The position numbers and the translations under genes were made by a program. DNA of 24,164 nucleotides from JALSRD01 sp964476595 (GTDB lineage Bacteria; Desulfobacterota; Desulfobacteria; Desulfobacterales; JALSRD01): the NCBI GenBank assembly GCA_964476595.1, contig CAYZCL010000097.1:1-24164 (forward strand), read 5' to 3'. The notes under the pieces were generated by a model, which ran no database searches, was not told where the DNA came from, and was given only the letters and a program-made list of their open reading frames with translations. Positions 1 through 5,376 of this stretch are shown here, one piece after another; the first letter of the stretch is position 1; the number at the start of each line of letters is the position of its first letter.

Positions 1-371
1 TGGCGGCCACTGTGGAAAACGGGCGCCTGGCCGGATTCTTCGAGTACCACACCCACGACATCACGCCCTGGCGGCTGGAAGCCCTGCTGCACGACCTGGC
101 CGAGGGCCGCCTGGAGCACCAGCAGCTGCTGGCCGAGGGCGGCCACGGCGCCTGGGTGCGCCGGGCCGTGGGGCCGTCGGCGCTGGAAACCGTCATCGCC
201 ACGGGTCCCAGGCGGCGGATGCTGGAGGGGGCGTCACTGGCGGTGCTGTGGGGAGCGCCCATGGGCGACAACATGATGACCGGCACCGCCGGCCTGCTGG
301 AGGCCGTGCGCCGCCGGCGGGAGCGGGAAAAGGCCCCGGTGGGGCAGGGGCACCGCGGCGCGGAGCGGTAA
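1..371 (+). CDS. DUF1786-like protein, C-terminal part (truncated by window edge)
   Basis: The reading frame is open from the left edge (codons from base 3) to TAA at 369-371, so this is the 3' end of a longer gene. A GTG at base 12 is only an internal Val. The visible roughly 120 residues include a G-F-F-E-Y-H-T segment, a G-G-H-G-A segment and a G-A-P-M-G-D-N-M-M-T-G segment ending in a basic tail. From memory these resemble the C-terminal half of DUF1786 proteins, which are sometimes annotated as putative pyruvate formate-lyase activating enzymes in methanogens; I see no radical-SAM cysteine motif here. The biochemical role is unknown. It converges on the sigma54 regulator, with 26 bases between the stops and no clear hairpin plus T-run terminator. 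Family assignment is moderately sure. Confidence 0.55.
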   Translation, partial: AATVENGRLAGFFEYHTHDITPWRLEALLHDLAEGRLEHQQLLAEGGHGAWVRRAVGPSALETVIATGPRRRMLEGASLAVLWGAPMGDNMMTGTAGLLEAVRRRREREKAPVGQGHRGAER

Positions 372-397
372 CCGGTTGTCCCGGAGGGGGCCGGCCG

Positions 398-1816
398 CTA
401 CGCGCCGTTGCCGGGCGGCTTGAGGGGAATGTCCCACTTCTTCATGTATTTCCAGATGGCCGTACGGCTCAGGCCCACCTGCCTGCCCACCTCGGCCTTG
501 TTCCAGTTGCAGGCGTTGAGCACCTCGAGCAGCTTCTCACGGGTGAGCCGTACCCGCGTGCGCGGGCGGGGCGGCGCCGTGAAGGGGGGCATGGTCACGA
601 TCTCGGGGTGGTATTTCATCTGGCGGATCTCGATGGGCAGGTCGAAGACGTCGATGCGGTCGCTGTTGCACAGCACGAAGGCGTGCTCGATGGCGTTTTC
701 CAGTTCGCGCACGTTGCCCGGCCAGGAGTAGTCCAGGATGAGCTGCATGGCGGCGTGGCGCACCCCGGTGATGTGTTTGCCGGTCTTCTGGTTCTGCTTC
801 TTGATGAAGTGGTTGACCAGCAGCGGGATGTCGTCGCGCCGGTTCCGCAGGGGCGGCAGGAGGATGGGAAACACCTTCAGGCGGTAGTAGAGATCCTGCC
901 GGAACTTGCCCTCCTGCACCAGGCTGAACAGGTCGCGGTTGGTGGCGGCGATGACGCGGATGTTGACCTTGCGCTTGCGCGATTCGCCCACGCGTTCGAT
1001 CTCCCGCTCCTGCAGCACCCGCAGCAGCTTGACCTGGATGTAGGGGCTGATCTCTCCGATTTCATCCAGGAAGACGGTCCCCCCGTCGGCCTCCTCGAAA
1101 CGGCCCACGCGGTCGCGCATGGCGCCGGTGAAGGCGCCCTTGACGTGGCCGAACAGCTCGCTTTCCAGCAGGGACTCGGACAGCGCCGAGCAGTTGACCG
1201 TGACCAGCGGCTTGTCCCGGAAGGGGCCGTTGTAGTGGATGGCGCCGGCCACCAGTTCCTTGCCCGTGCCGCTCTCGCCCTGGATCAGGATGGTGGCGCT
1301 GCTGGACGCCGCCGCCTGGATGGCGGTGAAGACCTGCTGCATTTCACGGCTCTTGCCGATGATGTTGCCCAGGCGGTGCCGCTCTTCCAGGCAGCGCTGG
1401 GCCTGCTCCGCCCGCAGGCGGGCCTTTTTCAGTTCGGTCAGGTCCGTGAGGGTCTCGACGATGCCGATGATGGTCCCCTCGTCGTCGCGCACCACGCGGG
1501 CGTTTTTGATCACCGGCACCTCGTGTCCGTCCTTGTGGCGCACCATGCACTCGTAATCCTTGGACTCACCGTGTTCCAGCAACCCGCAGGCCTTGAGGCC
1601 CGAGGGGCACTCCTTGTCGAAGCACTGGCTGCACTCCAGGATGTTGCAGGTCTTTCCCAGGGCTTCGGCCGGCGAGTAGCCGGTGATGCGCACCATGGCG
1701 GCGTTCCACGAGGAGATGCGGCCGTGGGTGTCCAGGGTGAAAACCCCGTCGGCCATGAAGTGAATGATCTGGTTGAGGAAGCGGTTGTCCCAGAGATCAT
1801 GTGTTTCCGGCTGCAT
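398..1816 (-). CDS. PAS domain sigma54-dependent transcriptional activator (Fis family)
   Basis: This is a 472-aa bacterial enhancer-binding protein. Residues about 12-130 form a PAS domain with an unusual cysteine cluster (C57, C62, C65, C70, C77, C90). The AAA+ domain follows, with Walker A GESGTGKE at 180-187, the sigma54-contacting GAFTGA loop at 227-232 and Walker B D251-E252. A Fis-type helix-turn-helix lies at about 427-466. There is no receiver domain, so the signal probably enters through PAS. The ATG at 1816 follows an AAGGGAG ribosome site. Upstream lie a TTGACA promoter and repeated GTAACGTT sites, and a sigma54-type promoter faces away from this gene towards a Cys-containing small protein and a thioredoxin. 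Autoregulation plus activation of that unit is inferred. The cysteines suggest redox or metal sensing, which is not shown by the sequence alone. Confidence 0.93.
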   Translation of the reverse strand: MQPETHDLWDNRFLNQIIHFMADGVFTLDTHGRISSWNAAMVRITGYSPAEALGKTCNILECSQCFDKECPSGLKACGLLEHGESKDYECMVRHKDGHEVPVIKNARVVRDDEGTIIGIVETLTDLTELKKARLRAEQAQRCLEERHRLGNIIGKSREMQQVFTAIQAAASSSATILIQGESGTGKELVAGAIHYNGPFRDKPLVTVNCSALSESLLESELFGHVKGAFTGAMRDRVGRFEEADGGTVFLDEIGEISPYIQVKLLRVLQEREIERVGESRKRKVNIRVIAATNRDLFSLVQEGKFRQDLYYRLKVFPILLPPLRNRRDDIPLLVNHFIKKQNQKTGKHITGVRHAAMQLILDYSWPGNVRELENAIEHAFVLCNSDRIDVFDLPIEIRQMKYHPEIVTMPPFTAPPRPRTRVRLTREKLLEVLNACNWNKAEVGRQVGLSRTAIWKYMKKWDIPLKPPGNGA

Positions 1817-1851
1817 GGGTCGGCTCCCTTCAGGCGGGTGGCAAGAGGTTC

Positions 1852-1894
1852 TGTAACGTTACATGTTCCGTACCTGTTACATTAGGTAACGTTG
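1852..1894. promoter_or_regulatory. Operator cluster (GTAACGTT repeats) upstream of the sigma54 activator gene
   Basis: A perfect 12-base palindrome TGTAACGTTACA lies at 1852-1863. An inverted repeat GTTAC-ATTAG-GTAAC lies at 1876-1890, running into GTAACGTT at 1886-1893. The 13-mer TTAGGTAACGTTG (1882-1894) recurs exactly at 2032-2044. The sites sit 36-78 bases upstream of the activator ATG and overlap its predicted -10 element. They are best read as binding sites for the adjacent Fis-type protein acting as an autorepressor. The repeats are seen directly; the binding protein is inferred. Confidence 0.7.
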
Positions 1895-1907
1895 GGAACG
1901 CTGTCAA
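1879..1907 (-). promoter_or_regulatory. Predicted sigma70-type promoter of the sigma54 activator gene
   Basis: On the minus strand a perfect -35 TTGACA (1902-1907) is followed after 17 bases by TAATGT (1879-1884), which keeps the T1, A2 and T6 positions of a -10 box. Transcription would start near 1872 and read into the activator at 1816. The GTTAC-N5-GTAAC operator overlaps the -10 box, and the 12-base palindrome lies just downstream of the start. Confidence 0.5.
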
Positions 1908-2025
1908 GGCCGGTGTGGGGGTCCCTCCGTGAGGTTGCCCCGAATTTTTGTCCGAATGTCCTGCGATGGTCGGAAATCAACGTGGCCGGAAGGATCTGAA
2001 ACGGGCCGCATGGTGGTTTGGGAAA

Positions 2026-2044
2026 GTAACGTTAGGTAACGTTG
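2026..2044. promoter_or_regulatory. Tandem GTAACGTT sites, likely enhancer (UAS) for the sigma54 promoter
   Basis: Two AACGTT cores at 2028-2033 and 2038-2043 are exactly 10 bases apart, one helical turn, so bound dimers would lie on the same DNA face. The pair lies about 145-160 bases upstream of the -24/-12 promoter, a normal distance for a sigma54 upstream activating sequence. It shares the 13-mer TTAGGTAACGTTG with the cluster over the activator's promoter. Confidence 0.65.
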
Positions 2045-2187
2045 TTTTTTGGAAAAACGCCGGCGGAGAGCGCCCTTTTGAGGGCATCGTTCAGAACATG
2101 AACACTGGTCGACAGGTGGCTTAACCAGCTGAATTGATAGTAATCTGTTGGATGCAGGGCGGCGGTCGGAGGCATTCGTTTTGAGGG

Positions 2188-2203
2188 TGGCACGGTATTT
2201 GTA
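2188..2203 (+). promoter_or_regulatory. Sigma54 (-24/-12) promoter
   Basis: TGGCACG at 2188-2194 is followed by GTAT and TTGTA at 2199-2203. The GG (2189-2190) and GT (2201-2202) are separated by exactly 10 bases, as in GG-N10-GC promoters; the only notable departure is GT for GC. Transcription would start near 2214 and enter the 105-aa gene at 2288, preceded by AGGAAAGGAG. The promoter lies next to a sigma54 activator gene and downstream of candidate enhancer sites, which strengthens the call. Confidence 0.75.
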
Positions 2204-2287
2204 ATGATGAAAGGTAGAAAGAAAGAAAAATGGACCTAAAACCGGGCGATTCCCGGAAAGAAAAACCACCTAGGAAAGGAGACCGCC

Positions 2288-2605
2288 ATGAAAGCCAGAA
2301 ACTGCTGCAAAACCATGGAGATGGAGCTGACGGCCTGGAAAGCCATCGTCTACGACATCGTCCGCAAGATGGAGGCGCTTCCCCACGACACCAAGGAGAA
2401 GGTTCTGCCGAACATTGAGGACATCCACATGATGATCTCCGACATGGACGAGCGCATCGAGGAAATCCGTGACAACTGTACGCCGGAAACCGGTATCGAC
2501 GACATCCGCACCGAGAAGGAGGAGTTCGACAGGCACTTGGCCACCCTGCGGGTGAGCGTCGATGAAGCCATGAGAGGGCTGGGGGCCGGCAACTTCGGCG
2601 GCTAA
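2288..2605 (+). CDS. Small helical Cys-containing protein of unknown function
   Basis: I do not recognise this 105-aa protein. The ATG at 2288 follows a strong AGGAAAGGAG ribosome site. The sequence is charged and probably mostly alpha-helical, with coiled-coil character in residues about 38-62 (repeated I/M spacing with D/E) and about 70-98. It has vicinal cysteines C6-C7 and a further C64. There is no signal peptide or membrane segment, so it is probably cytoplasmic. It is the first gene after the sigma54-type promoter and precedes a thioredoxin on the same strand, suggesting a role in a regulated thiol or stress response. That role is inference from context. Confidence 0.8.
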   Translation: MKARNCCKTMEMELTAWKAIVYDIVRKMEALPHDTKEKVLPNIEDIHMMISDMDERIEEIRDNCTPETGIDDIRTEKEEFDRHLATLRVSVDEAMRGLGAGNFGG

Positions 2606-2684
2606 TGGCAGGCAGGGGTCCATGACCATCGCCTGCTTCGACGCAGGGGCAGCCCGCCGGCTGCCGCTGCGGAAGCCGATCCCG

Positions 2685-2723
2685 CCCGGGGACTCCCCGG
2701 GGACGCAGGGGTGCGGTTTTTTT
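2685..2723 (+). terminator. Hairpins and T-run between the 105-aa gene and thioredoxin (possible attenuator)
   Basis: An interrupted palindrome CCCGGGGA-C-TCCCCGGG (2685-2701) is followed by a short CGCA-GGGG-TGCG hairpin (2704-2715), one G and seven T (2717-2723). The arrangement could terminate part of the transcription coming from the sigma54-type promoter before the thioredoxin gene, or mark a separate promoter region for thioredoxin. No good -10/-35 pair was found downstream of it. Confidence 0.4.
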
Positions 2724-2801
2724 GACAATTCGTGCCGAGGCCGGACAGCCCATCGGGGTTTCGGGCCTCTCCATCGAAACGGTGTAGGGGATTCAGCAAC
2801 G

Positions 2802-3125
2802 ATGGAACAGGCAATCGCAGTAGACGGAGTTCGTTTCGAGCAGTTGATCGCAAAAGGAGTGACACTGGTAGACTTCAACGCCCCGTGGTGTGCCCCCTGC
2901 CGGATTCAGAGCCCGATTATTTCCAAACTGTCACGCCAATACAAGGGCCGCGCCGCCGTCGTGGAGGTCAACGTGGATGAGAACCAGCGCCAGGCCCTCA
3001 AACTGGGAATCACCAGCATCCCGACCATGATCATTTTCAAAAACGGCCGCGAGATGAAGCGCTTCGTGGGACTTCAGAGCGCCGAGGACCTCATCACCGC
3101 TATGGAGCAGGTGCTGCAATCTTAG
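2802..3125 (+). CDS. Thioredoxin with WCAPC active site
   Basis: This 107-aa protein has the full thioredoxin fold length. The redox motif is W29-C30-A31-P32-C33, and the cis-proline loop is at I73-P74-T75. It would reduce protein disulfides in the cytosol. The usual motif is WCGPC; Ala replaces Gly between the cysteines. The start is the ATG at 2802, after AGGGG at 2786-2790. An upstream extension of the frame to 2622 has no thioredoxin-like content and is rejected. It lies 196 bases downstream of the 105-aa gene and probably belongs to the sigma54-controlled unit, although the terminator-like structure between them leaves this open. The TAG stop shares its last base with the first base of an inverted-repeat element. 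Confidence 0.9.
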   Translation: MEQAIAVDGVRFEQLIAKGVTLVDFNAPWCAPCRIQSPIISKLSRQYKGRAAVVEVNVDENQRQALKLGITSIPTMIIFKNGREMKRFVGLQSAEDLITAMEQVLQS

Positions 3126-3213
3126 GGGACGTCCTCAAACAACCAAATCACTTGCCGCCGGCCGCCCGCAGGGCTTCCGGGGTGCGTGGGCGGGTTTTTT
3201 TGAGGACGTCCCC
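3125..3213 (+). repeat. Palindromic REP/MITE-like element with internal terminator
   Basis: GGGGACGTCCTCAAA (3125-3139) and its exact reverse complement (3199-3213) flank 59 bases. Inside, CCGCCC (3162-3167) pairs with GGGCGG (3188-3193), and seven T follow at 3195-3201, giving a rho-independent terminator after thioredoxin. The left arm begins on the last base of the thioredoxin stop codon. Long perfect arms plus this position look like a dispersed palindromic element rather than a plain terminator. Copy number in the genome cannot be judged here. Confidence 0.6.
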
Positions 3214-3254
3214 CTTGTATTTTTCGATGCGGCATTTTATGAAGGAAAAAGCGC

Positions 3255-3875
3255 GTGCGGACCTCATTCCCCGGAGCCGAGAAGCCCATGGTGCCGACCC
3301 TCAAACAGCTTTGCGGATCCAAGGTCGACTGCGATGTCGACACGCTGGAGCACACCATCCAGCTGGCCGTGGAGATCGCCCGGGAGGGGCGCGAGGGCCA
3401 CAAGATCGGCACGCTCTTCGTGGTTTCCGACGAACGCGAAACCCTGCGGCGCTCGCGCAACCTCATCCTCGATCCCCTCTTCGGCCACCCGCCGGAAGTC
3501 AAGCGCATCTCCGACCCCAACATGCGCGAGACCATCAAGGAACTGGCCCAGCTCGACGGTGCCTTCATCGTCGGCGGTGACGGCGTGGTCATCTCGGCGG
3601 CACGCTACATCAACGCCTCGGCCGACGGCATCGAACTGCCCCTGGGCCTGGGCAGCCGGCACGTGGCCGCGGCCTCCATCACCCGCGACACCCACGCCGT
3701 GGCCGTGGTGGTATCCGAAAGCTCGGTGGTGCGGCTGTTCAACGAGGGCCGCCTGATTGCCGAGATCATCCCCGAAATCTGGCTGTTCAGCCATGAAAGC
3801 GTCAAGATCAGTGGTCCCTGCCAGGAAAACCGCATCGCCGACCTGCGCATCTTCTCGGTCCGGGACACGGACTGA
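3255..3875 (+). CDS. Single-domain diadenylate cyclase (DAC/DisA_N-like) protein
   Basis: This 206-aa protein is essentially one DAC domain, the fold that makes cyclic di-AMP from two ATP. The DGA motif is at 101-103, and the second motif appears as G-S-R-H-V-A-A-A at 133-140, where most DisA/CdaA proteins have R-H-R. A V-V-S-E-S strand follows at 152-156. There are no helix-hairpin-helix domains as in DisA and no N-terminal membrane helices as in CdaA, so it should be soluble. The chosen GTG at 3255 follows GAAGGA at 3241-3246; an ATG at 3288 (residue 12) is an alternative. It stands alone between two regulatory gaps. The missing second Arg may reflect an archaeal-type DAC subgroup or altered activity. 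Family call strong, activity uncertain. Confidence 0.8.
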   Translation: MRTSFPGAEKPMVPTLKQLCGSKVDCDVDTLEHTIQLAVEIAREGREGHKIGTLFVVSDERETLRRSRNLILDPLFGHPPEVKRISDPNMRETIKELAQLDGAFIVGGDGVVISAARYINASADGIELPLGLGSRHVAAASITRDTHAVAVVVSESSVVRLFNEGRLIAEIIPEIWLFSHESVKISGPCQENRIADLRIFSVRDTD

Positions 3876-3956
3876 GGGGCCTCCAGGCGACCTGTCTTTC
3901 GTCGCCGTGCGACATTATTCAAGTTAGAAATAATTTAAAGTAATGAACAAAAAAAT

Positions 3957-3999
3957 TGCATGTCAAAACTTGACAAGCAGGAAATTGTTTTTATTTTAT
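3957..3999 (+). promoter_or_regulatory. Predicted hsp20 promoter with overlapping palindromic operator
   Basis: The 192-base gap before hsp20 is strikingly AT-rich. TTGACA (3970-3975) is followed, 16 bases on, by TATTTT (3992-3997). The -35 is one arm of an inverted repeat TGTCAA-AAC-TTGACA (3961-3975), extended by TGC and GCA on the outside with one mismatch (3957-3979). A repressor bound there would block RNA polymerase. It does not look like a CIRCE element, and I see no clear sigma32 -10 box. Confidence 0.5.
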
Positions 4000-4067
4000 A
4001 GGCCGAAAAAAGGACATGCAACGGCACCAGTGAGGTAGCCTGAAAACAGTGATCAGGAGGTGCGATT

Positions 4068-4511
4068 ATGGAACTCGTCAAATGGAATCCCATGAAAGAT
4101 ATGTTCAGTCTGCGCAACCGTATCAACGCCATGTTCGATGATTTCTTCTATCCGACCACCAGGAGCGAGAGCGACTGGGGTCTGTCGAGCTGGGAACCGC
4201 GCGTGGACATCTACGATGACAAGGACAACATCGTGATCAAGGCCGAAATGCCGGGCGTCGACAAGAAGGACATCAAAGTGGACGTCAAGGATCGGGTCCT
4301 CACCCTGAGCGGGGAACGCTCTGCTGACAAGGAAGTCAAGGAGGACAGCTACTACCGTCGCGAGAGAACCTTCGGCCGCTTTGAACGGTCCTTCACCCTG
4401 CCCGGCGAGATCGATCCCGAAAAGATCGTGGCCGAGTACAAGGATGGCGTCCTGAAGATCGTGGTTCCCAAACCCGAAGAGCAGAAACCCAAGCAGATCA
4501 CCATTCACTGA
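4068..4511 (+). CDS. Hsp20-family small heat shock protein
   Basis: This 147-aa ATP-independent chaperone should bind unfolding proteins in the cytosol as an oligomer. It has a short N-terminal arm rich in Phe/Met/Trp, an alpha-crystallin domain at about 42-138 including the typical A-E-M-P-G-V segment and an L-x-L-S-G-E-R strand, and a C-terminal I-T-I motif (the IxI anchor) at the end. The length is usual for class A bacterial Hsp20. The ATG at 4068 follows AGGAGG at 4055-4060. The AT-rich, palindromic promoter region points to individual regulation. A strong hairpin sits immediately after the stop, before a small membrane protein gene. Confidence 0.95.
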   Translation: MELVKWNPMKDMFSLRNRINAMFDDFFYPTTRSESDWGLSSWEPRVDIYDDKDNIVIKAEMPGVDKKDIKVDVKDRVLTLSGERSADKEVKEDSYYRRERTFGRFERSFTLPGEIDPEKIVAEYKDGVLKIVVPKPEEQKPKQITIH

Positions 4512-4518
4512 CGCGCGC

Positions 4519-4549
4519 GGCGGCCGGTCCCTTCGCGGGGCCGGCCGCC
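4519..4549 (+). other. Strong intercistronic hairpin after hsp20
   Basis: GGCGGCCGGTCCC (4519-4531) pairs with GGGGCCGGCCGCC (4537-4549), a 13-bp stem with one U-G wobble and a TTCGC loop. No T-run follows, so it is more likely an mRNA 3'-end stabiliser or processing site, or a rho-assisted stop, than a classical terminator. Confidence 0.55.
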
Positions 4550-4585
4550 CCGATGCATCGATTCTGAAGCGGGGAGGTGATGGTC

Positions 4586-4843
4586 ATGCTGCGAAAACTG
4601 GGTTACTATGCTCCGGGAAGCGTCCTGATTCTGCTGGGAATTCTGATCGTGGCCGTACCCGAACTGCTGGTGGCGCTGGTGGCCGCCACGCTGATCACCA
4701 TCGGCATCGGCGTTCTGTACGCGGCGCACCAGGTGCGCAAGCTGCACGAGGAGTTCGGGAAGCTGGACGAGGCTTTTTTCAGCGACGGCTTCTACGACCC
4801 CTTTCTGAACATCGAGCGCGCGTTCTTCAGTCGCCTGTGGTAA
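4586..4843 (+). CDS. Small integral membrane protein of unknown function
   Basis: The start chosen is the ATG at 4586, eight bases after GGGGAGG; GTG 4577 and ATG 4580 are in frame but too close to that ribosome site. The product is about 85 aa. Residues about 8-45 are almost entirely hydrophobic and could form two closely spaced membrane helices, followed by an amphipathic charged segment (H-Q-V-R-K-L-H-E-E-F) and an aromatic C-terminus ending F-F-S-R-L-W. I do not recognise a family. It follows hsp20 by about 75 bases and ends just before a terminator, so co-transcription with hsp20 and a role in envelope or protein stress are possible but inferred. Confidence 0.7.
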   Translation: MLRKLGYYAPGSVLILLGILIVAVPELLVALVAATLITIGIGVLYAAHQVRKLHEEFGKLDEAFFSDGFYDPFLNIERAFFSRLW

Positions 4844-4879
4844 CGTGAAAGGAGCGCAGACGCGCCGTTCCCGGCTCAC

Positions 4880-4924
4880 GGGGCGGCATCGGCGAAATCA
4901 GCCGGTGCCGCCCCGTTTTGTTTG
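4880..4924 (+). terminator. Rho-independent terminator of the hsp20 unit
   Basis: GGGGCGGCATCGGC (4880-4893) pairs with GCCGGTGCCGCCCC (4901-4914), 14 bp with one wobble and a 7-base loop, followed by GTTTTGTTTG. It serves the plus-strand unit. The right half of the stem also encodes the last residues of the convergent GIY-YIG gene, whose stop codon (4898-4900) lies in the loop. On the minus strand no T-run follows. Confidence 0.85.
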
Positions 4925-5344
4925 CGTGGCCGGTGAGAGACGAAAAGCCGGTCCGCCGCCGGCGGTTTCGACCAGGCGCCGGTTGAAGTCTGTCAGGCGG
5001 GGAAAATCGGAGAAATGGAAAAGGTGACTTTCACAGGCGCAGTCCGATGCCCCGAAACCCGGCACCGGCGTCCGGCCGCCGGACATGCGTGCCAGGACGG
5101 CGGCCCAGCGGCACTCCTGCCGGTCCCGGTGGACGGCTGCCCAGATGGCTGCGATGCGGGCGCGGGCCTTGAGATAATCGATGTGCCAGTGGGGGCGGGG
5201 GCTGGGTCCGAGATGGTGCTTCAACCGCGCGGCCAGCCCGCCCGGCCCGTGGGCGCTGCCTACGTAAGCGTAGATACCGGCCCCCAGGACCCTGGGCCCC
5301 AGTCGGCCGATTTCCAGGCGGGTGCGGCGCCGCAGGCGCAGCAA
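4898..5344 (-). CDS. GIY-YIG nuclease family protein (DUF123-like)
   Basis: The protein contains the G-I-Y-A-Y-V-G-S-A variant of the GIY-YIG motif, then G-P-G-G-L, R-L-K-H-H-L, H-W-H-I-D-Y-L and, near the end, G-F-G-A-S-D-C-A-C-x-S-H-L. This order matches the DUF123 branch of GIY-YIG proteins; a nuclease activity is assumed from the fold and the substrate is unknown. The only standard start in frame is TTG at 5344, yet the typical beta-strand G-T-Y-V-L-L lies in frame just upstream, up to about 5385. An AGGAG and ATG at 5385 would fit that longer start perfectly but are one base out of frame (see findings). The gene follows DUF134 on the same strand. Confidence 0.75.
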   Translation of the reverse strand: MLRLRRRTRLEIGRLGPRVLGAGIYAYVGSAHGPGGLAARLKHHLGPSPRPHWHIDYLKARARIAAIWAAVHRDRQECRWAAVLARMSGGRTPVPGFGASDCACESHLFHFSDFPRLTDFNRRLVETAGGGPAFRLSPATQTKRGGTG

Positions 5345-5376
5345 GAGTACGTAGGTTCCGCCCTGCCGCGGCGACG

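Noticed and set aside
248..1885. 545-aa plus-strand open frame opposite the sigma54 activator
   Set aside because: Shadow frame; the minus strand encodes PAS, AAA+ and HTH motifs in order.
2072..2131. Small hairpin GCCCT-TTTG-AGGGC and imperfect palindrome CAGGTGG-CTTAA-CCAGCTG upstream of the sigma54 promoter
   Set aside because: Short, single-copy and without a known match; could be chance in GC-rich DNA, so not listed as separate sites.
2130..2155. Possible IHF site between enhancer and sigma54 promoter
   Set aside because: An A/T-rich TATCAATT stretch on the minus strand matches only half of the WATCARNNNNTTR consensus; DNA bending is plausible but not supported.
3255..3875. Reading the diadenylate cyclase-like gene as a decayed pseudogene because of the RHV motif
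   Set aside because: The frame is intact, DGA and neighbouring strands are kept, and variation at this position may be normal in some DAC subgroups.
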